Shown piece after piece: positions 25,456 through 33,820 of a stretch of 64,000 nucleotides of DNA. The translations under genes were made by a program, and so were the position numbers. Numbering within the stretch: the first letter of the stretch is position 1; each line of letters begins with the position of its first letter. Source of the stretch: an uncultured Chloroflexota bacterium (GTDB lineage: Bacteria; Chloroflexota; Dehalococcoidia; Lucifugimonadales; CAJXCD01); contig CAJXCD010000003.1 in the NCBI GenBank assembly GCA_913051545.1, positions 1-64,000 on the forward strand. The letters run 5' to 3'. The notes under the pieces are model-generated. The model was not told the origin of the DNA. It saw only the letters and a list, made by a program, of their open reading frames with translations, and searched no databases.

Positions 25456-25809
25456 TCAGGATTTCTCAGTCTCTGATTCTTCAGTGGGCGATCTGTCCAC
25501 TAAAGAATCAGACGCCTTAGATATTTGAGTGGCTAGTCTTTCAGCTACAGGGCCTACTTTTTCCGCCATTTCATCAACTACTGGTCCTACTCGCTCCCTG
25601 ACCGCTTCTACAGCGGGGCCTACATTTTCCCTCAAGTTTTCAGCCGCATCTCCAGCTCTGGTACGCAAGGAGTCACTGTGATTTGCAAGTTCAGCCCTAG
25701 TTTCAGCACCCGACTTAGGAGCAATTAAAATCCCGACTACAGCACCAACTATACCCCCTAAGAGAAATCCAGATACAAACGAACTCCCTCCACCGTCGTT
25801 AGCCATCAC
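25456..25809 (-). CDS. YtxH-like envelope protein
   Basis: A 117-residue protein. A Gly-rich hydrophobic helix (VSGFLLGGIVGAVVGILIAP) is followed by KSGAETR, the YtxH-family pattern. After it comes an amphipathic charged tail with three VGP-containing repeats of about 11-14 residues, likely helical. Its start overlaps the end of the preceding gene by 11 bases. YtxH proteins are general-stress-associated in Bacillus. The role here is unknown. Confidence 0.7.
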   Translation of the reverse strand: MMANDGGGSSFVSGFLLGGIVGAVVGILIAPKSGAETRAELANHSDSLRTRAGDAAENLRENVGPAVEAVRERVGPVVDEMAEKVGPVAERLATQISKASDSLVDRSPTEESETEKS

Positions 25810-26050
25810 GATCTCCTCTCTTTTTATTCAATCCCAGAATCAATCCCACTAACCTACCAATACCACTGATTGACCCAGAATTGTATATAGTCTCCGCCAC
25901 ATCCTCTACCCTACTCACCATTAATCTAACAGAGGATAATATGCCATATATCTTCCTGAATGAAAGTGTCAAGAAAACCAACATAGACGTTATCCCTACT
26001 ATGATAAGGATATCTCTAACGAGTGCTAAAATCTCAGATAATTGATCCAT
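25799..26050 (-). CDS. Small single-pass membrane protein upstream of the YtxH-like gene
   Basis: About 83 residues from the ATG at 26050. One hydrophobic helix (ILIIVGITSMLVFLTLSF) is followed by a helical stretch and a basic end (LNKKRGDRDG). Position and shape resemble the YtxG/DUF948 proteins that pair with YtxH, but I see no decisive motif. GAGGG lies 11 bases upstream of this ATG. Earlier in-frame starts exist (up to 26089) but add only a poorly conserved-looking tail. It overlaps the next gene by 11 bases. Confidence 0.55.
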   Translation of the reverse strand: MDQLSEILALVRDILIIVGITSMLVFLTLSFRKIYGILSSVRLMVSRVEDVAETIYNSGSISGIGRLVGLILGLNKKRGDRDG

Positions 26051-26241
26051 AATTACAATGCCCTCAAGACCTATCATCAATGGTAGCACGCCGATAATAG
26101 CTCAGCAATCGGTAAGTTTAAGTTACCTGTAGATTAATGGTTTGGAGCTAAATCCTCAGTACATGTAATTAAAAACGCTGTGGAACACATAAATGACAAG
26201 AAACAAGATTTAAAAAACGGTCTATAAGTTTGCGAATTGAT

Positions 26242-27225
26242 CTATGGCTTTATTAGGATTCTTGTAAAGCCCTCTTCATCTTCGCGTTGGGTGAGAACCT
26301 GGTGCATACCTTCTTCCGCCCACATAATTACGTCATATACATTTAGTATATCCGGCATTATCACTTCTACAAAAGATTCTTTATTATTAGATACGTGATC
26401 AGCAAGGGCTGCAAGGATTCCTGCACAGGTCCGACCTGTACCATCTATAACCGTCCATCCACCATCTAGTCCATTATCAGGATCGTTAAATTGCCCGTTA
26501 TTGCGGACCTTAATTTCTCCACTTTCTCTCATCTGAATTTGGAGCTTAAAATTAGATACCGCCTCCCAATGTACCCCATCGTTCCTATTCCCTTTAGAGC
26601 AAGCTGCACCACGTACGCCAACTATATCGGGATTGATGCGAGACAACTCATCAAGATTCTCTATCTTTAGATGCCCTGACAGGGCCGTACTCATACCGAG
26701 TTTTTTTCCTTGAAAAACCATGTCTCTTAGTTCATCCTCTGAAAGAAAATCAAAAAGATTTCTACCATCTTTAGTCAAAGTATCTATTAAAAACCCATCG
26801 CATTCACCATCTCTAGCTAGACTAACCATCTCATGTGAATCTAGACCATCATATAGTGAGTTATCCGCAAATAAGGATCCAATCAGCTTTGTTTCTGATC
26901 CCTCCAAAGCCCTTTTTGATGCTTTGAGAATTTCTACAGCCTCATCGTAACCGGTATCCATAAATCCAACTTTGACAGATGTGGCTTTAAGGAGACCTGC
27001 GGAGTAAACCGCCATTGCCACAGTACCAACTTGATTAGGTACAACACCTAGGGTAACACTAGCATGATGATCTTGCGGAACAGCTTCTCGAACCTGTTTG
27101 ACGAGGTATGGTTCAGCAGATCCCACTAGAGCCTCCTGTAAATTCTTCACATCCACTATATCTGCTCCACCCTTCAAAGCCTGAAATGCCTCGTCCAAAT
27201 TTTGGACACTAACCATCAAAATCAT
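26242..27225 (-). CDS. MfnB-like furan synthase fused to a TusA-like domain
   Basis: A 327-residue two-domain protein. Residues 1-235 match the MfnB family ((5-formylfuran-3-yl)methyl phosphate synthase, methanofuran pathway): MVSVQNLDEAFQALKGGADIVDVKN at the N-terminus has the family's GGADIxDVKN with the active-site Lys. Residues 250-327 look like TusA: VIDGTGRTCAGILAAL, then MPDILNVYDVIMWAEEG and RILIKP, with the sulfur-carrying Cys but Ala in place of the Pro of CPxP. Start ATG at 27225 has AAGGGG 8 bases upstream. It is 48 bases after the DapA-like gene and probably cotranscribed. The combination of functions is not known to me. Confidence 0.7.
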   Translation of the reverse strand: MILMVSVQNLDEAFQALKGGADIVDVKNLQEALVGSAEPYLVKQVREAVPQDHHASVTLGVVPNQVGTVAMAVYSAGLLKATSVKVGFMDTGYDEAVEILKASKRALEGSETKLIGSLFADNSLYDGLDSHEMVSLARDGECDGFLIDTLTKDGRNLFDFLSEDELRDMVFQGKKLGMSTALSGHLKIENLDELSRINPDIVGVRGAACSKGNRNDGVHWEAVSNFKLQIQMRESGEIKVRNNGQFNDPDNGLDGGWTVIDGTGRTCAGILAALADHVSNNKESFVEVIMPDILNVYDVIMWAEEGMHQVLTQREDEEGFTRILIKP

Positions 27226-27273
27226 TTATAGAACCCCTTCATAGATATATCAGATCCAATCCTTGACCCATAA

Positions 27274-28254
27274 CTATTTCTGACTGGACACATTTATTAT
27301 TGAAGATAATTGGCTTTTGAGTTCAGATTTTTCATCATCAAGCAGATCAACTAATGGTAATCTGACATGTCCGCCAGCCATACCCATAAGCTCTCCCCAA
27401 TATTTGCACATTGAAACAGGTAGTGACCCGTTGAATTTTTTGACGGTCTTTTGCCACCATTTATCTGAAATTTTCTTTAAAGGACTTATATTTGCAAGAT
27501 AAAATCCCTCATCCACATCTCCTTGAATCGCTCTGTTAACAAAACTAACGTAATTATTACATTCTGGTGTATCAAATCGCCAATCAGAAGTATTTGCAAA
27601 CATAACTTGCTGCTGAAATCCAAGCTCTTTACCCTTGAACAGAATCCATTCGTCTGGTGTACTTACCACACTTTCATTTCCAATCAATAGATGGACATCT
27701 ATAGATAATTGCCTGTCAAAACTAGCCTCTTTCACACCTACAACATTGGGAATGTCACACAAGCGCTTAAGTCCATCTGGGCTCACCACTATGCCAAACT
27801 GCGGAGAGTTATAAAACATTATTGCTAAGGAAGTATTTTCAGCCACATGACTCACGTATTGAACAATTTGCTCCTCCGTTTTAGTCACAAAATATGGTGC
27901 TGCAATTACCAATAGATCGAATCCTACGTTCTCAGCATGGTTAGCTAGCAACACAGTATCTTTGACGGAGGTATGGGTCACATGAGCAGCAGTAAATAAG
28001 GTATCTCCGGATTCATCAACAACTATATCGTAAACTCGAAGTCTTTCATCAATTGTGAGACTCCAAAATTCCCCCATACCCCACGTGCATCCTACACCCT
28101 GTGTTCCCAGGCTGAAGATACGCCTAATATTAGAGCGTAAGCCCAGTTCATCTATGTCATCATCCACAGTAAAAGGGGTGACCAAAGTAGACCATTGGCC
28201 CACCATAGTTTCTCTAGCCCAATCTAATGCTTCACCCTTGGAATATCTAGGCAC
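27274..28254 (-). CDS. DapA/NAL-family aldolase, substrate unknown
   Basis: A 326-residue TIM-barrel class I aldolase. The Schiff-base Lys is in GVKEAS and the catalytic Tyr in MFYNSP, both in the expected order. The motif that in true dihydrodipicolinate synthase reads GTTGE is here WGMGE, with both Thr lost, so lysine synthesis is unlikely and another 2-oxo-acid aldolase or dehydratase activity is more probable. It is about 30 residues longer than DapA. It is followed by the MfnB-TusA-like fusion. A C-terminal helical tail completes the fold. Confidence 0.8.
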   Translation of the reverse strand: MPRYSKGEALDWARETMVGQWSTLVTPFTVDDDIDELGLRSNIRRIFSLGTQGVGCTWGMGEFWSLTIDERLRVYDIVVDESGDTLFTAAHVTHTSVKDTVLLANHAENVGFDLLVIAAPYFVTKTEEQIVQYVSHVAENTSLAIMFYNSPQFGIVVSPDGLKRLCDIPNVVGVKEASFDRQLSIDVHLLIGNESVVSTPDEWILFKGKELGFQQQVMFANTSDWRFDTPECNNYVSFVNRAIQGDVDEGFYLANISPLKKISDKWWQKTVKKFNGSLPVSMCKYWGELMGMAGGHVRLPLVDLLDDEKSELKSQLSSIINVSSQK

Positions 28255-28425
28255 ACCTCAACTCCGTAATGATCCCTACGCGGTACTAGTATATGATTAC
28301 ATTCACAATTACATACTAAAATGATAGATGTGTGATTGATACATGTCAATCAAGTATTTCATTTAAATCTTCGACTGGACTCAATAATTTAAGCTAAACA
28401 CAATCCATATTGGAAACAGCATAAA

Positions 28426-30870
28426 TTAGCTAATGTCCTCGATAATTATTTTTGAATGCTCGCTAACACGTTTTGATAACATCTTGTGTTTCGACATCTC
28501 GAGTCTAGGATCTTCTTCCAATGTTTTTGATGCCTCATTTCTAGCTAATGACAATATGTCATGATCAGTAATACTAGCTATTTTTAGGTTTGGCAATCCA
28601 CTTTGCCTAGTGCCTATGTAATCCCCAGGACCTCGGAGGCGCAAATCTTCCTCAGCCAACTTGAAACCATCACCCACATGCTCTACAACTTTTAATCGTT
28701 GCATTGCTTCTTTACTGGGTTGATCAGACAAAAGCAGACAATAACTTTGGTCCGAACTGCGTCCAACCCTGCCTCTAAATTGATGTAATTGTGCCAACCC
28801 AAACCTGTCAGCACCATCAACTAACATAACAGTCGCATTAGGTATGTCTATACCCACCTCAACTACAGGAGTCGACACCAATACGTCCAATTCCTTTTCC
28901 TTAAATTGGTTCATGACTTCTTCTTTTTCCTTTAATGGCATTCTTCCGTGAAGAAGTCCGAGTCTAAGATCAGGAAAAATATCTGATGATAAACGTGTGT
29001 GTTCTTCCGTAGCTGCCCGAGATTGGATTGCTTCAGACTCATCTATTAACGGACATACAATGAATGCCTGATGGCCCAAATCAACTTGTTTCTTTATAAA
29101 AGCATACGCCGTAATCCTACGTTCCGGTTCAATCCACCTGGTTTTTATAGGTAACCTACCAGCAGGCATTTCACGGATCACTGAAATATCGAGATCCCCG
29201 TAAAGAGTAAGTGCTAAAGAACGAGGAATCGGAGTAGCCGACATAGCAAGTAGATGTGGTCGACCACCCTTACTGCGCAGCATAGTTCGCTGCATTACGC
29301 CAAATCTATGTTGTTCATCCACAATTGCAAGTGCCAGTTTAGGTACCTCTACATCGTCTTGGATAATTGCATGAGTACCTACTACAAAATCTATGTCTCC
29401 CGAAGCTATCTCACGATGCATTGAATCCTTAACTTTTTTAGGCAAACTTCCAATCAATAAACCAATCCTGACCGGACGTCCTGAACCTGCTAAATCAACT
29501 GTTACTACGGCACCTTCACGTATTACGGGAGATGAAGAATTTAGCAGGTGAGTGATGGTAACAAAATGCTGTTCAGCAAGGATTTCGGTGGGTGCCATCA
29601 ATACAGCCTGAAATCCATTTACTGGAGCGAATAGCATGGAAGCAAGCGCCACAACTGTCTTCCCACTACCTACATCTCCTTGTAATAGCCTGCTCATAGG
29701 ACGTGAGGATCTTAAGTCATCCAATATATTATCTAAAACTTCTGTCTGATCTGAAGTGAGATCAAAAGGGAGACTCTGTAGAAAGCTTGAAAGAACTTTA
29801 GAATCAATATTTAGAGGTATACCGTCTTCATCATGTTGCCAAGATAATTTCCGCTTCAAAACGGTTATCTGAAGTAAGAACAGTTCATCAAATGCAAGCC
29901 GTCTACGAGCCGCATTCCATTCAGAATGTGAATCAGGGTAATGGATCTGGTATATAGATTTGTGCAAGTCCATAAGAGCAAGACGATCTCTGATATCCTC
30001 GGTTATAAACTCTTTAATTTGAGGTACTACTACTTCCAAAGCTTGATTCACTAACCGGCGAATTGTACGTTGAGGCAGACCGTCTACACTAGGATACACT
30101 GGCACTAAGCGTCCAGTGTGCAGTAATTGCTCTTGTCCTCTAAGAAGCTCATATTCAGGGGATTCAAACACAAAATTACCCCTAAACACATTTACTTTTC
30201 CACTAATAACTACTTGCGTACCTGGCTTGAATGTTTGGACTAAGTAAGGTTGATTAAACCATATTGCTCTGACGTTGCCGCTATCATCTCCTAAAACAGC
30301 TTGAGTAGACCTACGCTTAGGGCCTTGCCGTGTCTCTGATGCCTCCCATACTGTCACAACAATTGTCTGTTCTTCGCCAAATTGTAATTCGGACACCTTC
30401 CGTGTATTGGCAAAATCATTGTGTCTATGCGGGAAAAGATAAATCAAATCATAGACTGTTTTTACACCTAACCGTCCTAGATGACGCAAATTTGTTTTAG
30501 TCACGCGTTCTAGAGATGAAATATCATCATCAAGTTTCAGTGCTGTTCTATTTTTTCGATTGGATGAATCTTTCGAACGCTTTACTCGGGAACCAACCTT
30601 ATCACTGGAACAACGTTCCAAGAAATTCTCTATATTGCCAAACCTATCCGATACCCAAGAAATCCGACCTTCATGAGTGAGGATCGAATATGAACTGAAT
30701 TCACCTATTACCGACCCCAGTTCTGCAGACCAACGCTGAAGGAAAAGATCCAGTCCTCCCACGACAGTCTTGTCTTGGTAATTATCGTCCTGTTCTTTAA
30801 TTAGAATTTTGAAGAGTGACTCTAATTTAAGTATAGCCTCGGCGGAATAATTAGAATTATTAGGAGCCAT
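28426..30870 (-). CDS. recG: ATP-dependent DNA helicase RecG
   Basis: Branch-migrating helicase that reverses stalled forks. 814 residues, about 120 longer than E. coli RecG because of an N-terminal extension with a helical, charged region. The wedge (OB) domain follows (TVVGG...FPHRHNDF), then the helicase motifs: GDVGSGKTVVA (motif I), DEQHRFG (II), SATPIPRSLAL (III), and GRVGRSSDQ with the RecG-specific region after it. Located 19 bases after degV, last gene of the fakA-degV-recG run. Confidence 0.96.
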   Translation of the reverse strand: MAPNNSNYSAEAILKLESLFKILIKEQDDNYQDKTVVGGLDLFLQRWSAELGSVIGEFSSYSILTHEGRISWVSDRFGNIENFLERCSSDKVGSRVKRSKDSSNRKNRTALKLDDDISSLERVTKTNLRHLGRLGVKTVYDLIYLFPHRHNDFANTRKVSELQFGEEQTIVVTVWEASETRQGPKRRSTQAVLGDDSGNVRAIWFNQPYLVQTFKPGTQVVISGKVNVFRGNFVFESPEYELLRGQEQLLHTGRLVPVYPSVDGLPQRTIRRLVNQALEVVVPQIKEFITEDIRDRLALMDLHKSIYQIHYPDSHSEWNAARRRLAFDELFLLQITVLKRKLSWQHDEDGIPLNIDSKVLSSFLQSLPFDLTSDQTEVLDNILDDLRSSRPMSRLLQGDVGSGKTVVALASMLFAPVNGFQAVLMAPTEILAEQHFVTITHLLNSSSPVIREGAVVTVDLAGSGRPVRIGLLIGSLPKKVKDSMHREIASGDIDFVVGTHAIIQDDVEVPKLALAIVDEQHRFGVMQRTMLRSKGGRPHLLAMSATPIPRSLALTLYGDLDISVIREMPAGRLPIKTRWIEPERRITAYAFIKKQVDLGHQAFIVCPLIDESEAIQSRAATEEHTRLSSDIFPDLRLGLLHGRMPLKEKEEVMNQFKEKELDVLVSTPVVEVGIDIPNATVMLVDGADRFGLAQLHQFRGRVGRSSDQSYCLLLSDQPSKEAMQRLKVVEHVGDGFKLAEEDLRLRGPGDYIGTRQSGLPNLKIASITDHDILSLARNEASKTLEEDPRLEMSKHKMLSKRVSEHSKIIIEDIS

Positions 30871-30889
30871 ATAGGAATCCGCCTAGCGT

Positions 30890-31738
30890 TCAGGTAGAAC
30901 TAGATTGTATTAAACATATCCCAATTGATCCTGGACCTGCGTGCGTCCCAATCGATGGGCCTATTCTTGCAATCAACGGTTCAGAATCTCCAACAATCAT
31001 ATCTCTAAGATCGTCAGCAATCTCACTAGCTAAATCTGGAGTTGAAGTGTAAGAAACGCTTAACCTTTCAACAGAGGAGAAAGAACGTGCTGTTTCTTGA
31101 AGCTTGACTAACGCCTTGCCAAATGTCCTGGCTTTACCCAATTCGCCAACTTCACCATCCCTCATTATTATCATGGGCTTTATTTTGAGAATCGTACCTA
31201 GCAAAGCTTGAGCTTTACCAATTCGACCTCCTTTTTGAAGATACTCAACAGTATCTAAAACAAACATAGATTGAGATCTTGACGCTGCATCATTAGCGGC
31301 ATCTTTCACTTCAGATAAACTTGCCCCACTTTGAGCTGTCTCTGCAGCAGCTATAACTACCAATCCTAACGCCATCGATGCCTGAGTGCTATCGATAACC
31401 TCTATAGGACAATCAGTGGAACATTGATCCTTACCCTGAATAGCAGAATTGTAAGTACCGCTTACTTTCGAAGAAACGTGTACTGAAACAATGCCGTCGG
31501 CATCTTTACCAATTTCATCGAATACTTCTATGAAATCACCTGGTGGAGGTTGGGATGTTGAAGGGAAAACTGTTCCTTTGGTCAATCTATTGTAAAAATC
31601 ATCACTAGTAAGATCCACTCCATCCTTGAAACTTTCAGTCCCAAAATTAACTCTACAAGGAATAACAACTATCCCTAAATCATCAGCTATAGCAGGATCT
31701 AAATCGGACGCACTATCCGTAACCACTCTAATAGTCAA
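30890..31738 (-). CDS. fakB: DegV-family fatty-acid-binding protein (FakB)
   Basis: 282 residues, normal length. The N-terminal RVVTDSASDLDPAIADDLGI and the mid-protein TSQPPPGDF are DegV hallmarks. These proteins hold a fatty acid for phosphorylation by FakA. The FakA gene is directly upstream, separated by 35 bases, so the pair forms a fatty-acid kinase and binding protein that feed exogenous acyl chains into phospholipid. A plsC lies elsewhere in the window but not beside it. Confidence 0.9.
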   Translation of the reverse strand: MTIRVVTDSASDLDPAIADDLGIVVIPCRVNFGTESFKDGVDLTSDDFYNRLTKGTVFPSTSQPPPGDFIEVFDEIGKDADGIVSVHVSSKVSGTYNSAIQGKDQCSTDCPIEVIDSTQASMALGLVVIAAAETAQSGASLSEVKDAANDAASRSQSMFVLDTVEYLQKGGRIGKAQALLGTILKIKPMIIMRDGEVGELGKARTFGKALVKLQETARSFSSVERLSVSYTSTPDLASEIADDLRDMIVGDSEPLIARIGPSIGTHAGPGSIGICLIQSSST

Positions 31739-31773
31739 TATATTACTCCTTCATTCAATTAACATGTAATCCA

Positions 31774-33411
31774 TCACTCTATCGATATCAGCAAATGATA
31801 ATTTGGCTGTCCTCCATTAACAACCTCGACTTCCAATCCCGGAAACACAGCGAGAATACGTTTTCCAAGGTCTTGTACTTCATCTAACTGTACTCTATCT
31901 CCACCATACAAAGTTACCAAATCACCACCTGAAACACCTGCGGCCTCCAATATTGCTTCAACAACTGACGGTAAATCACGCCCTGTAGTTGTAAGTTTCC
32001 CATCAAGCAATCCGATTAAATGCCCCTCCTTTACTTCAATGTCATCAAGCATCACATCCCTCACAGCCTCTGTAACTTCGACTGTTTGAATTGATAAGAT
32101 AGCTTCCTGCATATCTCGGACGTTAGATTCTATATCCCTATCTGAATTAAAGCATAAAATAGCTGCTATGCCCTGAGGAATAGTTTTCGACTCAACAACT
32201 TGGACTAACTTTGAAGAAATTTCGGAAGCCTGATGAGCTGTTGGAATAATGTTCTTATTGTTAGGTAGTAAAATGACTTTATCGGATTTGGCAGAATCAA
32301 TCACCTCAACTAAATCTCTGACGCTAGGATTAAGGGTGTTACCACCATCCAGCACTTTGGCAGAACCAAGACTTACAAATAAATCCTTAATTCCATCCCC
32401 AAGTGCTACAGAGACTATACCCAAAGGAACATTAACTCCTTCATCTGGTGTATTCCTGGAAAAAACCTCTTTTTGTTCATCCATGTTTGTTATATCAACC
32501 CGTGATAGTGTCCCATAAGAGATCGCAGAACTTAGAACCTTACCTGGATCCTCTGAGTGAACATGCACCTTCACTATGGTTTCATTTCCAATAACAACCG
32601 TAGAGTCAGCAATAGCCTCCATGTCAGCCTTTATTTTCTCAATCCCAAGCGATTTTCCTTCGATCATAAATTGCGTGCAATATCCGTACTCTTTATCGTG
32701 AGTATCCGAAAAGAATTGTTCTGAGACTTTGCCAGACAACATTTCGGGTGAACCTACATCGCCAAATGCAAGCGTGTCTCCGAGAGATTGCCCCTTCAAT
32801 TGCCGCCTAATTCCTTCTAGAATAATGGCTAGACCACGACCACCAGCATCTACAACTCCAGCTTCTCGAAGTACATCTAGCATTTCGGGTGTACGTTCCA
32901 CAGTATCATTTGCATTTGAACACACAATTTCGAATAATTCATCTACCCCCACTCCGGCGTCAGCCGCCTTAACAGCAGCCTCTGATATTGAACTTATAAC
33001 CGTTAACATTGTCCCTTCAACAGGATTCCCAACCGCGCTATATGAATTCTTACGAGCGGCAATAAAACTTTTAGCTAGCTCTTCCACTCCACAATGAGGC
33101 ATCCCTTTTATACCATCCGACATTCCTTTGAAAAATTGAGACAATATTACTCCACTATTACCACGTGCCTCCATTAGCGCATTTCGAGCCATTTGATCAG
33201 CCATGTCGCCCGCTTCTAATCGAATAGATGAAGAATCTCCCAGGATACCTTTCATCGTAAGTAGCATATTCGTTCCTGTGTCTCCATCAGGAACTGGAAA
33301 AACGTTTAGAGAATTTACAGCCTCCACATTCCTTTCGAGAAGTGCAGTCCCAAACACAAACATATCGTACAAATCACGACCTGTAAGATAAGAATTATTT
33401 CCAGAATTAAT
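31774..33411 (-). CDS. fakA: Fatty acid kinase FakA (DAK2-domain protein)
   Basis: Phosphorylates FakB-bound fatty acids. The N-terminal DhaL/DAK2 domain has NVFPVPDGDTGTNM, with Asp residues binding Mg, and GNSGVILSQFF. A DegV-like C-terminal region follows. Only a TTG at 33372 is available as a canonical start, without a ribosome binding site. In contrast AGGAGG (33425-33420) lies 8 bases upstream of an in-frame ATT (33411-33409), and no ATG, GTG or TTG lies at a workable distance. The ATT start adds 13 residues (NSGNNSYLTGRD) that resemble the usual FakA N-terminus. I set the start there. Confidence 0.85.
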   Translation of the reverse strand: MNSGNNSYLTGRDLYDMFVFGTALLERNVEAVNSLNVFPVPDGDTGTNMLLTMKGILGDSSSIRLEAGDMADQMARNALMEARGNSGVILSQFFKGMSDGIKGMPHCGVEELAKSFIAARKNSYSAVGNPVEGTMLTVISSISEAAVKAADAGVGVDELFEIVCSNANDTVERTPEMLDVLREAGVVDAGGRGLAIILEGIRRQLKGQSLGDTLAFGDVGSPEMLSGKVSEQFFSDTHDKEYGYCTQFMIEGKSLGIEKIKADMEAIADSTVVIGNETIVKVHVHSEDPGKVLSSAISYGTLSRVDITNMDEQKEVFSRNTPDEGVNVPLGIVSVALGDGIKDLFVSLGSAKVLDGGNTLNPSVRDLVEVIDSAKSDKVILLPNNKNIIPTAHQASEISSKLVQVVESKTIPQGIAAILCFNSDRDIESNVRDMQEAILSIQTVEVTEAVRDVMLDDIEVKEGHLIGLLDGKLTTTGRDLPSVVEAILEAAGVSGGDLVTLYGGDRVQLDEVQDLGKRILAVFPGLEVEVVNGGQPNYHLLISIE

Positions 33412-33419
33412 GACTGCGA

Positions 33420-33425
33420 CCTCCT
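33420..33425 (-). promoter_or_regulatory. Perfect ribosome binding site for fakA
   Basis: AGGAGG on the minus strand, 8 bases from an in-frame ATT. The next standard start codon in frame lies 47 bases downstream of it. The site therefore indicates a non-canonical start codon. Confidence 0.7.
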
Positions 33426-33433
33426 ATTTATCA

Positions 33434-33462
33434 TTGCTTATTTAGCTATATTGTGCTATATT
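33434..33462 (+). promoter_or_regulatory. Promoter for rpmB-hemA
   Basis: TTGCTT, 17 bases, then TATATT preceded by TGC (extended -10 pattern). Transcription would begin near 33469, about 100 bases before rpmB. It lies between the divergent fakA start and rpmB. Confidence 0.55.
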
Positions 33463-33534
33463 TCGATGGTGAACAGACGAGGAATCTGCCGCTGTGAGAT
33501 CGGCTCTATTATGACTGATCTAAGTATGAAACAG

Positions 33535-33564
33535 ATTCTACCTAAATTACATTGATACAGTCAA
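33535..33564 (-). promoter_or_regulatory. Promoter for fakA-degV-recG
   Basis: TTGACT (33564-33559) and TAGAAT (33540-33535) on the minus strand, 18 bases apart. Transcription would start near 33528. The site ends only six bases before the rpmB start codon and is crossed by the rpmB transcript. Confidence 0.5.
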
Positions 33565-33570
33565 AGATAC

Positions 33571-33762
33571 ATGGCTAAATGCGAAATATGCGACAAGTCT
33601 GGACAGTCTGGTAACAGAGTAAGCTTTTCTATGCGACATACCAGGCATAGGTGGCATGCCAATGTTCAAAAAGCTACCGTGTACGATAACGGCAAATCAA
33701 AACAGATTAGCGTATGCACTCGCTGTTTGAGAACGCAGTACAAGAATCGTGTACGGGCCTAG
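33571..33762 (+). CDS. rpmB: Ribosomal protein bL28
   Basis: A 63-residue ribosomal protein with the L28 core (SGNRVSFSMRHTRHRWHANVQKATV). It is the zinc-binding variant: Cys4 and Cys7 near the N-terminus and Cys49 and Cys52 in VCTRCLR. It is transcribed away from fakA and followed by hemA 58 bases later. Confidence 0.96.
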   Translation: MAKCEICDKSGQSGNRVSFSMRHTRHRWHANVQKATVYDNGKSKQISVCTRCLRTQYKNRVRA

Positions 33763-33820
33763 TTCAGCATCAAGAAACTCCATACTGTTTTTCATTTGAG
33801 ATATATTTTAGGGCTACTCT

